NCBI GenBank assembly: GCA_938050045.1
Contig: CALLJS010000017.1
Coordinates: forward strand, 62,001-126,000
Reading direction: 5' to 3'
From: an uncultured Sphingomonadaceae bacterium
Lineage (GTDB): Bacteria > Pseudomonadota > Alphaproteobacteria > Sphingomonadales > Sphingomonadaceae
Length of the DNA: 64,000 bases
Below the pieces are notes generated by a model that was not told the DNA's origin, did not search any database, and was given only the letters and a program-made list of their open reading frames with translations. Shown here one piece after another: positions 55,730 through 64,000 of this stretch (within the stretch, counting starts at the first letter, position 1; each line of letters opens with the position of its first letter). The translations under genes were made by a program, and so were the position numbers.

Positions 55730-56238
55730 AATAACCCCATATCAACTCCTATCGCCATGGCAGCCCCTCTGTCATAGCATTTTTGCAAATCATCGGGGCT
55801 GATAATTTTCTCGGCCATAATCTGCTCTTGCGTTTGGGCATGGGTGCAAATGATGATAATATCATCAATCATCTTGAGCCGCCAACCTTGGCAAATCCGC
55901 ATCGCTTGACGAAGCGCATTTTCGCCATCGCTGCCCGCGCATATCATCATCGCATAGGGCCGCGCTTCTATGCGGCCAAGACAGGGATAATAGCTACGGT
56001 CAAAATAGCTTTTCATCGGCCCAGAAATGGCGGCTAACCTCTCGGGAAATGCAAAAATATAGCCCGCAGCAGCCAGCATATCAGCAGCATCAACATCATC
56101 GGCGTGCAATATTTTTACGTTTATCGGGCAATTGGGGGTATTGCGCGCACCCTCAGCGGCCGCCTGCGCCATGGCTTTTGAACCGCCCGTCATGCTGTCC
56201 CAAATGATGAGAATATATTTGTCGCTATTATTTTGCAT
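55726..56238 (-). CDS. Flavodoxin-fold NAD(P)H oxidoreductase-like protein
   Basis: 170 residues. FMN phosphate-binding motif IIWDSMTGGSKAMAQAAAEG, FAFPERLAAISGPMKSYFDRSYYP loop typical of NADPH-dependent FMN reductase or flavodoxin-like families (WrbA/YwqN type). Substrate and redox partner unknown. Convergent with the glycosylase gene. Confidence 0.87.
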   Translation of the reverse strand: MQNNSDKYILIIWDSMTGGSKAMAQAAAEGARNTPNCPINVKILHADDVDAADMLAAAGYIFAFPERLAAISGPMKSYFDRSYYPCLGRIEARPYAMMICAGSDGENALRQAMRICQGWRLKMIDDIIIICTHAQTQEQIMAEKIISPDDLQKCYDRGAAMAIGVDMGLF

Positions 56239-56289
56239 ATTAAGAATGAATGGGTATATTCATAATGCTAGATTGTAAATGATTGGAGT

Positions 56290-56937
56290 ATGAATATGCG
56301 TAAATTGGTTATTGCTGCGGCAGCAGCTCTCTTGGTGGTTGCACCCACTATATCCTCTGTAACTATTCCCTCTGTGGTTGCCCAGCAAGATACCACCCAA
56401 TTACCGGGGTCGGTTGACCCAACTAAGGTCGTCGCTGGCACTTACAGCGTCGATCCTTCGCATAGTTTGGTTGGTTTTCGGGTCAACCATTTCGGTTTCA
56501 ACGATTATTTTGGTATTTTTGGCGATACCACTGGAACGCTTGAAATTGATCCTGCTAATTTGGCGGCGGCCAAAGTCGACATCACGATCCCTGTGAATAA
56601 GCTGACCACGGCTAGCGCGGGCCTAACGCAGCATATGAAGAGCGCAGATTTCTTTGAAACCGAGACGCATCCTACAGCGCGCTTTGTTTCCACCAAAGTG
56701 ACCGTCGATGGCAATGCTGCAAAAATTGACGGAAATTTGACCATCAAAAATAATACCAAGCCCGTGGTTTTGGATGCGAGCTTTACTGGCGTTGGCTATA
56801 ACCCCTTTAACAAAAAACTGACCGTTGGTTTTGAGGCCGATACCATTATCAAGCGCAGTGATTTTGGCGTGAACGGTGCACTTCCGTTGGTTTCCGATGA
56901 AGTGCAATTGGGCATTACGGTCGCTTTTGAAAAATAA
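56290..56937 (+). CDS. YceI-family periplasmic protein
   Basis: 215 residues with a signal peptide (MRKLVIAAAAALLVVAPTI..., cleavage near VVAQQ). The YceI lipocalin-like domain begins with YSVDPSHSLVGFRVNHFGFN and ends with the DEVQLGITVAFEK strand. Known members bind polyisoprenoids such as ubiquinone. Single gene with no clear operon partner. Confidence 0.95.
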   Translation: MNMRKLVIAAAAALLVVAPTISSVTIPSVVAQQDTTQLPGSVDPTKVVAGTYSVDPSHSLVGFRVNHFGFNDYFGIFGDTTGTLEIDPANLAAAKVDITIPVNKLTTASAGLTQHMKSADFFETETHPTARFVSTKVTVDGNAAKIDGNLTIKNNTKPVVLDASFTGVGYNPFNKKLTVGFEADTIIKRSDFGVNGALPLVSDEVQLGITVAFEK

Positions 56938-57025
56938 AATTTGCTGAAATATCGCTTATTTACGGGCAAAAGAATAATGAATAATAGGCTTGCGGCTTCA
57001 TGGTGCTGGGCCTAATCTGTTATTT

Positions 57026-58789
57026 ATGAGCAATATATTAAATATTGAGAAATCGCTATCTGGCCAAGCATGGCACTGGCGCGCCACGGGCGCGGATGCG
57101 CGCGATCCTGATTTTAGACCCGATGATCTCACCGATCAATTGCTGATAGCTCGGGGCGTTGCGCGCGAAGATTTGGCGCGGCATAAAGAACCGACCATCA
57201 GGGCATTTTTACCCGATCCCTCTATATTCAAAGATATGCAAAATGCCGCTCAGCGGATATGCGATGCTATCGAGGCGCAAGAAAAAATTGTCATTTATGG
57301 CGATTATGATGTCGATGGCGCGACCAGCGCAGCTTTGTTGATACGCTTGCTGCGCGATCTGGGTGTCGAGGCAGGCTATTATATCCCTGATCGCCTTATG
57401 GAAGGCTATGGCCCATCGGGCGAGGCCTTGGTTAAATTAGGGCAGCAAGGGAGCGATTTGGTCGTCACCGTTGATTGCGGGGCGATGGCTTATGACGCGC
57501 TCTCGCAAGCCAAGCAATCGGGATTAGACGTCATTGTGGTGGATCATCATAAATGCGCCGCCGAGCTGCCAGAGGCTTTGGCTTTGGTAAATCCAAATCG
57601 GCTCGACGAAAATGACGAAGCGGCATCGCATGGGCATTTGGCGGCTGTTGGCGTGGCCTTTATCTTGGCGGCAGAAATTGTGCGCACCTTGCGCGGGCGC
57701 GAATATTTTGAAAAATGCAGCGAACCCAAATTGATGAAATTACTCGATATTGTCGCGCTTGGCACGGTGGCCGATGTCGCCAAAATTCAGGGCCTCAACC
57801 GCGCCTTTGTCGCCCAAGGCTTAAAAGTGATGGCGATGCGCGCTAATGTCGGCATATCGGCGCTCATTGAAGTGAGCGGATTAAACCGTGCGCCAATGGC
57901 ATCCGATTTGGGCTTTGCTTTGGGACCGCGTATCAATGCTGGTGGGCGCGTTGGCGCGTCTGATTTAGGCGTACGCTTGCTGTCTACCGAGAGCCGCGAA
58001 GAAGCGATGGCGATTGCTTTGCAGCTCGATCACCATAATAAGGAACGCCGTGCTATTGAGGCTATGGTGCAAGAAGAAGCCGAAGAAATGCTGGCCAAAC
58101 AATCGAACCAAGCCGTGGTGGTCTTGGCGGGCAAAGGATGGCATCCAGGCGTCATCGGCATTGTGGCAGGGCGTATCAAAGAAAAAACGGGCAAACCCTC
58201 TATCGTCATTGCGCTCGATGATGAGGGGGTTGGTAAAGGCTCTGGCCGCAGCATAAACGGCGTTGATTTGGGGGCGGCTATTATCGGGGCTAGAGAATTA
58301 GGATTGTTGGTCGCGGGCGGCGGTCATGCAATGGCGGCGGGGCTGACTGTGAATGCCGATAATATTACTGCATTGCGCGCATGGTTGAACGATAAATTGG
58401 CCGATGATGTCGGCAATGCAGCCGATGGCAGAGCATTATTATGCGATGCGATATTATCACCGCGCGGGCTTAACCCCGAATTTGTCGACGCATTGGATGG
58501 CGCTGGCCCTTATGGAATGGGTTGGCCTTCTCCGCGCATCGTGACGGGGCCAGTGCGGATCATTAAATGCGACATAGTCGGCAAAGATCATGTGCGGGCC
58601 ATAGTATCGGGCGGCGATGGTGCGTCGTTTAAGGCGATGGCATTTCGCCAAGGCGAGAGCTTACTGGGGCAGACATTATTGCATGCCGATAAAGATAAGC
58701 GTTTTTGGTTGGCGGGCCGCGCCAAGATTGATGATTGGGGGGCGCAGCGTAAAGCCGAACTGCATATTGATGATGTAGCAGAGGCATAA
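57026..58789 (+). CDS. recJ: Single-stranded-DNA-specific exonuclease RecJ
   Basis: 587 residues from ATG 57026; the open frame upstream is not coding. DHH/DHHA1 phosphoesterase with YGDYDVDGATSAALL, DCGA, DHHK and GHAMAAG motifs. It degrades ssDNA 5' to 3' in recombination and mismatch repair. Isolated from the yceI gene by a short gap and followed by an intergenic space before tRNA-Glu. Confidence 0.97.
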   Translation: MSNILNIEKSLSGQAWHWRATGADARDPDFRPDDLTDQLLIARGVAREDLARHKEPTIRAFLPDPSIFKDMQNAAQRICDAIEAQEKIVIYGDYDVDGATSAALLIRLLRDLGVEAGYYIPDRLMEGYGPSGEALVKLGQQGSDLVVTVDCGAMAYDALSQAKQSGLDVIVVDHHKCAAELPEALALVNPNRLDENDEAASHGHLAAVGVAFILAAEIVRTLRGREYFEKCSEPKLMKLLDIVALGTVADVAKIQGLNRAFVAQGLKVMAMRANVGISALIEVSGLNRAPMASDLGFALGPRINAGGRVGASDLGVRLLSTESREEAMAIALQLDHHNKERRAIEAMVQEEAEEMLAKQSNQAVVVLAGKGWHPGVIGIVAGRIKEKTGKPSIVIALDDEGVGKGSGRSINGVDLGAAIIGARELGLLVAGGGHAMAAGLTVNADNITALRAWLNDKLADDVGNAADGRALLCDAILSPRGLNPEFVDALDGAGPYGMGWPSPRIVTGPVRIIKCDIVGKDHVRAIVSGGDGASFKAMAFRQGESLLGQTLLHADKDKRFWLAGRAKIDDWGAQRKAELHIDDVAEA

Positions 58790-58959
58790 TCAGCGCATGG
58801 CAGGGAATATAGGGGAAAACCAGTTTTCATGCTTCTTTACCGATCGGCCCTTAAAATAATTAAAAGAAGTCAATAAAAGCCATTATAAGCCAATAAAATA
58901 GGGTTGACCAGAATCATCTTTGCCCCTATCTGCGCTACTTCCAAAGCATTTCATGCTAT

Positions 58960-59034
58960 GGCCCCTTCGTCTAGCGGTTAGGACGCGGCCCTTTCACGGC
59001 TGAAACACGGGTTCGATTCCCGTAGGGGTCACCA
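58960..59034 (+). tRNA. tRNA-Glu (TTC)
   Basis: 75 bases including an encoded CCA end. Acceptor arms GGCCCCT (58960-58966) and AGGGGTC pair with one G-U. D-loop TAGCGGTTA, anticodon loop CTTTCAC with anticodon TTC at 58993-58995, T-loop GGTTCGATTCC. Intact cloverleaf; it lies alone between recJ and the AbgT gene. Confidence 0.97.
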
Positions 59035-59237
59035 TCTGTTAAAATTTAGCAATTAACCAGGATTGATGCTTTCACTACAGCTTGATTGCGATAGGTATGC
59101 AGCGGCCTAATATATCATTTCATATCCTTATATGATGCGCTGCAATCTTCTATATTGTAATCATTTAGCCGTGCATTATAGTCATCTATGCTAATTAGAT
59201 TATTAGCACCCTCGCTCTAGCGATTGATGGAGATAGT

Positions 59238-60827
59238 ATGACCGACACTCAAAAGGCACCCAGCCTGCCAAAGCGTAATCGTTTTACTCGGTTTTTGGAT
59301 GGTGTCGAATGGTTGGGGAATTTGCTGCCGCATCCGGTAACCTTATTTGCGTTGCTGGCGGTTGGTATCGTCTTGCTCTCGGGCCTATTGGGTTGGATGG
59401 ACATTGCCGTTGCCGATCCGCGCCCTGCGGGTGCAAAGGGCGTTGCCGAAGATGGCATGATACGTGCCGTTAGCCTATTAGATGGCGATGGCGTGCGGCG
59501 TATCTTCACAAATTTGGTAGATAATTTCACGGGCTTTGCGCCGCTTGGCGTTGTTTTGGTGGCTATGCTGGGCGTGGGTGTGGCTGAAAAATCGGGGCTG
59601 TTGTCGGCGGCTGTGCGCGCGATGGTTTTATCCGCTCCGCCCTATATGGTGACGGTAGCCATTGTGTTTGCGGGCATCATATCGAACACAGCATCTGAAC
59701 TTGGCTATGTGGTTCTCATCCCGCTGGCTGGGGCGATTTTCTATGCCTTAGGGCGGCATCCATTGGCGGGGATGGCGGCTGCTTTTGCTGGCGTATCGGG
59801 GGGTTATAGCGCGAATTTGCTAATCGGGACGATTGACCCATTATTGGCGGGCATCACCCAAGAAGCGGCGCGGTTAATCGCCCCCGAATATGAGGTTGTT
59901 GCGACCTCAAATTGGTATTTCATGGTTGCCTCAACATTTTTAATCACCATCATTGGTTCGCTCATTTCGCTCTATATTGTCGAGCCAAAGCTGGGTCTAT
60001 ATGATGCATCGCGCGCTGATCCAACCATCCTTGATGATCGCATGATGGATAAAATCAGCGATACCGAACGCAAAGGCCTGCGCTGGGCAGGCGTTGCGGT
60101 GATTGGGGTGCTTGCTTTTATGGCGCTCACTTTGCTGCCCGAATGGGGCGTGCTGCGTAACCCCGAAACGGGTGATCGGATGAAATCGCCGTTTTTTAAA
60201 GGCTTTGTCGTATGGATTTTAATCTTCTTTATCAGCGTGGGCTATACTTATGGCCGCGTCACAGGAACGATGAAAAGCGACCGCGATGTGATAGATGCGA
60301 TGGCAGCGGCGCTGGCATCTTTGGGGCTTTATATCGTGCTGGTATTTTTCGCCGCGCAATTTGTCGCCTTTTTTGGATGGACCAATTTGGGGGCTATCAC
60401 CGCTGTGACAGGCTCTCAATTTTTACTCAGCACGGGGATGACAGGGCCATTGGTGTTTTTCGCCTTCATATTAATTTGTGCGATTATCAATCTATCCTTG
60501 GGTTCAGCCTCTGCGCAATGGGCCGTTACCGCCCCCATATTTGTGCCGATGATGATGCTGATCGGATATTCACCAGAGGTGATCCAAGCCGCCTATCGTA
60601 TCGGCGATTCCACCACCAATATCATCACCCCGATGATGAGCTATTTCGGCCTTATCCTCGCATGGGCAACGCGCTATGATAAGAAATTGGGTATGGGCAC
60701 GCTGATTGCGATGATGCTGCCTTATACTATCGCCTTTTTAATCTGTTGGTCGATATTCTTCTTTATCTGGGTGTTTGCATTGGGGCTGCCCGTTGGTCCA
60801 GGATCACCCACCTATTTTGCGCTCTAG
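59238..60827 (+). CDS. AbgT-family transporter
   Basis: 529 residues with about eleven membrane helices. N-terminal NRFTRFLDGVEWLGNLLPHPVTLF and the GVSGGYSANLLIGTIDPLLAGI and GDSTTNIITPMMSYF motifs identify the AbgT family (p-aminobenzoyl-glutamate importers; other members export sulfonamides by proton exchange). Substrate here unknown. It is the last forward gene of a convergent pair whose gap holds the tandem array. Confidence 0.94.
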   Translation: MTDTQKAPSLPKRNRFTRFLDGVEWLGNLLPHPVTLFALLAVGIVLLSGLLGWMDIAVADPRPAGAKGVAEDGMIRAVSLLDGDGVRRIFTNLVDNFTGFAPLGVVLVAMLGVGVAEKSGLLSAAVRAMVLSAPPYMVTVAIVFAGIISNTASELGYVVLIPLAGAIFYALGRHPLAGMAAAFAGVSGGYSANLLIGTIDPLLAGITQEAARLIAPEYEVVATSNWYFMVASTFLITIIGSLISLYIVEPKLGLYDASRADPTILDDRMMDKISDTERKGLRWAGVAVIGVLAFMALTLLPEWGVLRNPETGDRMKSPFFKGFVVWILIFFISVGYTYGRVTGTMKSDRDVIDAMAAALASLGLYIVLVFFAAQFVAFFGWTNLGAITAVTGSQFLLSTGMTGPLVFFAFILICAIINLSLGSASAQWAVTAPIFVPMMMLIGYSPEVIQAAYRIGDSTTNIITPMMSYFGLILAWATRYDKKLGMGTLIAMMLPYTIAFLICWSIFFFIWVFALGLPVGPGSPTYFAL

Positions 60828-60837
60828 CGCAAGAATT

Positions 60838-60956
60838 AGCGGCCCAATGGCGAAAACGCCCCCTAAAGCGAGAAACGCCCCCTAAAGCGAAAAAGCCCCC
60901 TTAAACGAAAAAGCCCCTAAAGCGAAAAACCCCCTAAAGCGAGAAACTGGGCCGCT
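60838..60956. repeat. Degenerate tandem array flanked by 9-bp inverted repeat
   Basis: About five units of roughly 16-19 bp with consensus near GCGAAAAACGCCCCCTAAA occupy 60849-60947 between the convergent AbgT (+) and GST (-) genes. The final unit is the 3' end of the GST gene itself: on the reverse strand each unit reads TTTCTCGCTTTAGGGGG, i.e. the last three codons Phe-Ser-Leu plus stop. Flanks are AGCGGCCCA (60838-60846) and its exact reverse complement TGGGCCGCT (60948-60956). Confidence 0.8.
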
Positions 60957-61563
60957 GCGCCATCCGCGCGCGCCATGCCACTATATGCGCATGATCGGCG
61001 GGTGTCACGCCCACCACCTTGGCAAAATCTACCGCAATAACCGCGCTAATATCGGCGAGGCTGAATGCATTGCCCGCAACAAATTCACGGCCCTCTATAT
61101 GCGCATTGAGCATATCCATAAAGATATTCAGCCGCTCTTTACCGCGCTGGGCAAGCTCTGGGATTTGGGCAAAATTATGCACGCCAGGCAGGGCGCGATC
61201 CTTCATGGCGGGGTTGCTGTTGCGCAAGGCTTCGGCAATGGCCATGAATCCCGATTGTTCAATTTTCGCATTCCAGCTCGCCACTTCGGCCTTTTCAAGC
61301 GGGGTGTTTCCCAGCAGCGGCGGATTTGGATAGCTCGCCTCTGCCCATGCAGTAATCGCCGCATTATCGGTGAGAATATGCCCATCTTCTAGGCGCAGCG
61401 CAGGGAGTGTGCAATCGGGGTTGATCGCGCGATAGTCTTCGCCCATTTGCTGCGCTTTGCGCATATCGATTTGCACCGTTTCATGGGTTATACCCTTTTC
61501 GGCTAAAAATATCCGCGCGCGGCGCGGGCTAGGGGCCATGCTGTAATCATATAATGTAATCAT
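60934..61563 (-). CDS. Glutathione S-transferase
   Basis: 209 residues. Thioredoxin-like N-domain (YDYSMAPSPRRARIFLAEKGI, CTLPALRLEDG, LTDNAAITAWAE) and an all-alpha C-domain (FVAGNAFSLADISAVIAVDFAK). Probably conjugates glutathione to electrophiles. Its last codons, RPSFSL, lie in the tandem array. The upstream formaldehyde dehydrogenase gene ends 11 bases before it, so they form an operon for glutathione-linked detoxification. Confidence 0.93.
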   Translation of the reverse strand: MITLYDYSMAPSPRRARIFLAEKGITHETVQIDMRKAQQMGEDYRAINPDCTLPALRLEDGHILTDNAAITAWAEASYPNPPLLGNTPLEKAEVASWNAKIEQSGFMAIAEALRNSNPAMKDRALPGVHNFAQIPELAQRGKERLNIFMDMLNAHIEGREFVAGNAFSLADISAVIAVDFAKVVGVTPADHAHIVAWRARMAQRPSFSL

Positions 61564-61574
61564 GGTTTATCCTC

Positions 61575-62684
61575 TTAAAAAATAACAACGCTGCGGATGC
61601 TCTTGCCCGCGTGCATCAGATCAAAGCCTTGGTTAATCTCGTCCAATGTTAGGACATGCGTTATCATTGGGTCGATTTGGATTTTGCCATCCATATACCA
61701 ATCGACAATTTTGGGGACATCGGTGCGTCCTCTTGCGCCGCCAAAGGCTGTGCCTTTCCACGTGCGCCCCGTAACAAGCTGAAACGGACGTGTGGATATT
61801 TCTTTGCCCGATTCGGCAACGCCAATCACCACAGATACGCCCCAGCCTCTGTGACAGGCTTCGAGTGCTTGGCGCATGACAATGGTGTTGCCCGTGCAAT
61901 CAAATGTATAGTCGCCGCCGCCATCGGTAAGCGCGACAAGATGTTCGACAATATCACCCTCTATTGCGTTGGGGTTGACAAAGTGGGTCATGCCAAATTT
62001 GCGGCCCCACTCGGCCTTGTCATTGTTAATATCCACGCCGATAATTTTATTCGCGCCAACCATTTTGGCCGCTTGCAGCACATTGAGCCCTATGCCGCCT
62101 AGGCCAAATATAATCACATTATCGCCCGCTTGAACCTTCGCTGTATTGACCACCGCGCCGACGCCCGTGGTAACGCCGCAGCCGATATAGCAGCTTTTGT
62201 CAAAGGGCGCATCGCTGCGGATTTTGGCGATTGCAATTTCGGGCAGGACGGTGAAGTTGGAAAAGGTTGAACAGCCCATATAATGATAGATGCTCTCGCC
62301 CTTATAGGAAAAACGCGACGTACCATCGGGCATTACCCCTTGGCCTTGGGTGGTGCGAATGGCGGTGCAGAGATTGGTTTTACCCGATAGGCAGCTTTTG
62401 CATTTGCGGCATTCGGGGGTGTAGAGCGGGATGACATGATCGCCCACCGCAACATCGCTGACGCCCGCGCCAATTTCGCGCACTATCCCTGCGCCTTCAT
62501 GGCCGAGTATCGATGGGAATAGCCCTTCGCTGTCATTGCCATCCAGCGTATAAGCATCGGTATGACAGATGCCCGTGGCCATAATCTCAACCAGCACCTC
62601 GCCCGCTTTTGGCCCTTCGAGGTCTAGTTCGACAATCTCAAGCGGTTGTTTGGCGGCAAAGGCGACGGCGGCACGGGTCTTCAT
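61575..62684 (-). CDS. adhC: S-(hydroxymethyl)glutathione dehydrogenase / class III alcohol dehydrogenase
   Basis: 369 residues from ATG 62684, giving the standard class III start MKTRAAVAF and length; an in-frame TTG at 62708 is an artefact of a repeat. Zinc sites: catalytic Cys in GICHTDAYTLDG and structural cluster PECRKCKSCLSGKTNLC. The NAD-binding GLGGIGLNV and GVDINNDKAEWG segments are intact. It oxidises the glutathione adduct of formaldehyde and also reduces S-nitrosoglutathione. Three tandem 17-bp copies lie at the gene start (see separate entries). Confidence 0.97.
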   Translation of the reverse strand: MKTRAAVAFAAKQPLEIVELDLEGPKAGEVLVEIMATGICHTDAYTLDGNDSEGLFPSILGHEGAGIVREIGAGVSDVAVGDHVIPLYTPECRKCKSCLSGKTNLCTAIRTTQGQGVMPDGTSRFSYKGESIYHYMGCSTFSNFTVLPEIAIAKIRSDAPFDKSCYIGCGVTTGVGAVVNTAKVQAGDNVIIFGLGGIGLNVLQAAKMVGANKIIGVDINNDKAEWGRKFGMTHFVNPNAIEGDIVEHLVALTDGGGDYTFDCTGNTIVMRQALEACHRGWGVSVVIGVAESGKEISTRPFQLVTGRTWKGTAFGGARGRTDVPKIVDWYMDGKIQIDPMITHVLTLDEINQGFDLMHAGKSIRSVVIF

Positions 62685-62721
62685 AATCCACGGGTCTTCA
62701 TAATCCAAGGGTCTTCATAGT
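62671..62721 (-). repeat. Triplicated 17-bp unit at the adhC start
   Basis: Reverse strand: ACTATGAAGACCCTTGG (62721-62705), ATTATGAAGACCCGTGG (62704-62688), ATTATGAAGACCCGTGC (62687-62671). The last copy contains the real start codon and first codons. Because 17 is not a multiple of 3, the three ATGs lie in three different frames. Confidence 0.9.
62681..62718 (-). promoter_or_regulatory. Two six-codon upstream ORFs chained to adhC
   Basis: ATG at 62718 encodes MKTLGL then TGA at 62698; ATG at 62701 encodes MKTRGL then TGA at 62681. Each stop overlaps the next ATG as ATGA (62701 and 62684). Ribosomes would therefore pass through two mini-ORFs before the dehydrogenase, with termination-reinitiation possible at each overlap. 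No strong Shine-Dalgarno precedes any copy; a weak AAGAAAG lies upstream of the first. Confidence 0.5.
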
Positions 62722-62902
62722 CAATGTCTTTCTTAACAGATGAAAAGGCCATGATACATGAAAGAATCAAATTGAAAAACCATTATTATCGATGGGGGTG
62801 ACGGGCTTTGGTATCGAAATTAACCAGAGCAGCGCAAGATGGACAAAGATGCGGTGATTATCCGATAATAGGATGGTTATTCAGCCGATACGCGCGACAA
62901 AT

Positions 62903-63790
62903 TTAGCCAAGCAATTTTAATTTGCGCATGATACGCCATGCCGTAGCGGACATCATATTGGTTGCGGGAAAGGCTTTGGGCGGCGTTGGATTTAACCCAA
63001 ATTTGCGCAAAACAGCATTTAATGCATGGGTGTCGGCGGCGCTATAGCTCCATTCAGATCGCCATGTAATCGACAAAGATATGGACGGTACATCACCATT
63101 GCGGACAAAATGCGGGGCCATGACAGGCACATAGACCGCATCGCCTGGGCTTAGGCTTTGTAGGGTTCCATGCTCTAAAAAACTATCATCCCATGGCAAA
63201 TTGCGATGGCCGCCGCGATGATAATGTTCATGCGCTTCCCATTGGGCAAAGCGCGGGTCATCAGGCGGAAAGACGATCATATCTTTTTGGCCGCTTAATT
63301 GCAGCAAAATATTATGCTCTGGGTCAAAATGAAAAGGCGTCATGGATTTGGGGGAAGAGATGAAAATATAGCATTGCGGCCGCAATATTGTGCCTGTGCT
63401 TTGCGTTATGCTGGCCGATAGTTCGCCCAAGAGCTGGTGCAATAGATCATGATAGGCTGTAATTTGCTCAACATTTTTTAGCACAGCCCATGATTGGGAT
63501 TTATCAATCTGGCGGATAGTGTCGGCAATAGTGCGTTGATTATGCGGTACGTCTTGCGCGGCGATACCAATGGGTAAATCACCAAGATTATACTCAACCG
63601 ATGATGCAGGTAGCGTTGCCGATAATGTCGCTAAGGCATCCAAAGACAAAAGCGGATGATCGCTAAGTTGGTGCATCAAAAGATGCGTTTGATTGGGATA
63701 ATGATGCTCAAATTGTCGTTTATTTTCATCGGAAAAAACATCATCATAGTGAGATTTTTGGTATGGATCGGAAATGGTCATGCGCCTCAC
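62903..63790 (-). CDS. Cupin-like/JmjC-type dioxygenase-like protein
   Basis: 295 residues from GTG 63790, which overlaps the upstream gene's TGA (GTGA) and has AAGG 5 bases before it; ATG 63781 is the alternative. Double-stranded beta-helix features: PFHFDPEHNILLQLSGQKDMIVFPP with an HxD iron-ligand motif, and PGDAVYVPVMAPHFVRN with the distal His. Resembles cupin_8/JmjC hydroxylase-like proteins of sphingomonads (often near TonB receptors). Substrate unknown. Confidence 0.85.
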   Translation of the reverse strand: MRRMTISDPYQKSHYDDVFSDENKRQFEHHYPNQTHLLMHQLSDHPLLSLDALATLSATLPASSVEYNLGDLPIGIAAQDVPHNQRTIADTIRQIDKSQSWAVLKNVEQITAYHDLLHQLLGELSASITQSTGTILRPQCYIFISSPKSMTPFHFDPEHNILLQLSGQKDMIVFPPDDPRFAQWEAHEHYHRGGHRNLPWDDSFLEHGTLQSLSPGDAVYVPVMAPHFVRNGDVPSISLSITWRSEWSYSAADTHALNAVLRKFGLNPTPPKAFPATNMMSATAWRIMRKLKLLG

Positions 63791-64000
63791 TGATGCCTTT
63801 TTGAATGATTATGTCTTTTATCCATCTGCCGTTCTGCAAAACGGACTATCTTAAAATAGCCTCTGTTTATGGCCCCCGATAATGCAATGGAGACGCTGCC
63901 TATTGTGCGCCGCTCTGACCAAATCTTATCAATCATTGGGTGGTTTTCGTCGGCGCAGCTATCAATATAATGCAGCCCATATTTTTCGTACAACGATAAA
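63787..64000 (-). CDS. Partial unknown protein, C-terminal part
   Basis: Open to the right edge, so the N-terminus lies beyond the window; about 71 residues are visible ending in the basic KRHNHSKRHQ. The stop overlaps the GTG of the cupin-like gene, indicating coupled translation. The visible part (YEKYGLHYIDSCADENHPMI...) contains no motif I recognise. Confidence 0.6.
   Translation of the reverse strand, partial: LSLYEKYGLHYIDSCADENHPMIDKIWSERRTIGSVSIALSGAINRGYFKIVRFAERQMDKRHNHSKRHQ

Noticed and set aside
60849-60947. Tandem array considered as a CRISPR
   Set aside because: Units are contiguous, degenerate and 16-19 bp without unique spacers; they derive from the GST gene end.
62708-62720. 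Extended N-terminus of the formaldehyde dehydrogenase from TTG 62708
   Set aside because: The extra residues come from reading the 17-bp repeat in another frame; class III enzymes start at MKTRAA.

Overview
The window looks like chromosomal DNA of an alphaproteobacterium, most likely a sphingomonad with unusually AT-leaning DNA (by eye, not computed). This rests on DUF3576-leuS-lptE-holA gene order, a SUF operon led by an Rrf2 regulator, methionine synthase split into two proteins next to metF and an ArsR-methyltransferase regulator, and a mono-functional QueF. Nearly all genes are ordinary core genes. There is no prophage, integrase, complete insertion sequence or CRISPR array.

Layout. 1-5.6 kb: partial unknown gene, then DUF3576 lipoprotein, leuS, lptE, holA, followed by msrB. 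5.7-7.8 kb: class A penicillin-binding protein. 8.0-14.9 kb: SUF iron-sulfur operon (Rrf2 regulator, sufB, small lipoprotein, sufC, small secreted protein, sufD, sufS, sufT-like, GNAT, sufA), mostly coupled by 4-base overlaps. 14.9-19.0 kb: two reverse-strand accessory genes, a DUF2235 hydrolase with a LysM-like tail and a lipid-anchored S8 autotransporter, separated by a REP-like element and a terminator. 19.2-25.3 kb: HAD phosphatase, dapD, old yellow enzyme, a ferric-reductase-like membrane protein, a VOC protein and uvrB. 25.3-29.2 kb: AT-rich intergenic stretch with a 12-bp inverted repeat, small unknown gene, dsbD, beta-helix protein. 29.3-35.3 kb: reverse-strand methionine-cycle operon (regulator-methyltransferase, metF, metH N-half, metH C-half) with a visible promoter/operator. 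35.4-41.1 kb: two tiny lipoproteins, a beta-lactamase-like enzyme, a HerA-like ATPase, an AT-rich VasI/TagO-like secreted protein and a Sel1-repeat protein. 41.1-51.1 kb: GST, three hotdog thioesterases, queF, VOC protein, aminopeptidase P, oligopeptidase B, epoxide hydrolase, SMR exporter, 3-hydroxyacyl-CoA dehydrogenase. 51.3-58.8 kb: hom, glpX, alpha/beta hydrolase, Fe-S uracil-DNA glycosylase, flavodoxin-like protein, yceI, recJ. 58.96 kb: tRNA-Glu. 59.2-64 kb: AbgT transporter, GST, glutathione-dependent formaldehyde dehydrogenase, cupin-like protein, partial gene.

The most unusual signals are small-scale: (1) a 17-bp triplication at the start of the formaldehyde dehydrogenase gene that creates two six-codon upstream ORFs linked by ATGA overlaps; (2) three dyad motifs at exact 21-bp pitch between two convergent genes; (3) a degenerate tandem array, apparently copied from the 3' end of a GST gene, flanked by a 9-bp inverted repeat; (4) a 20-bp perfect palindrome filling the spacer of a near-leaderless promoter in front of the methionine-cycle regulator; (5) two exported small proteins translationally interleaved inside the SUF operon. 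No complete new multi-gene defence or secretion system was seen.
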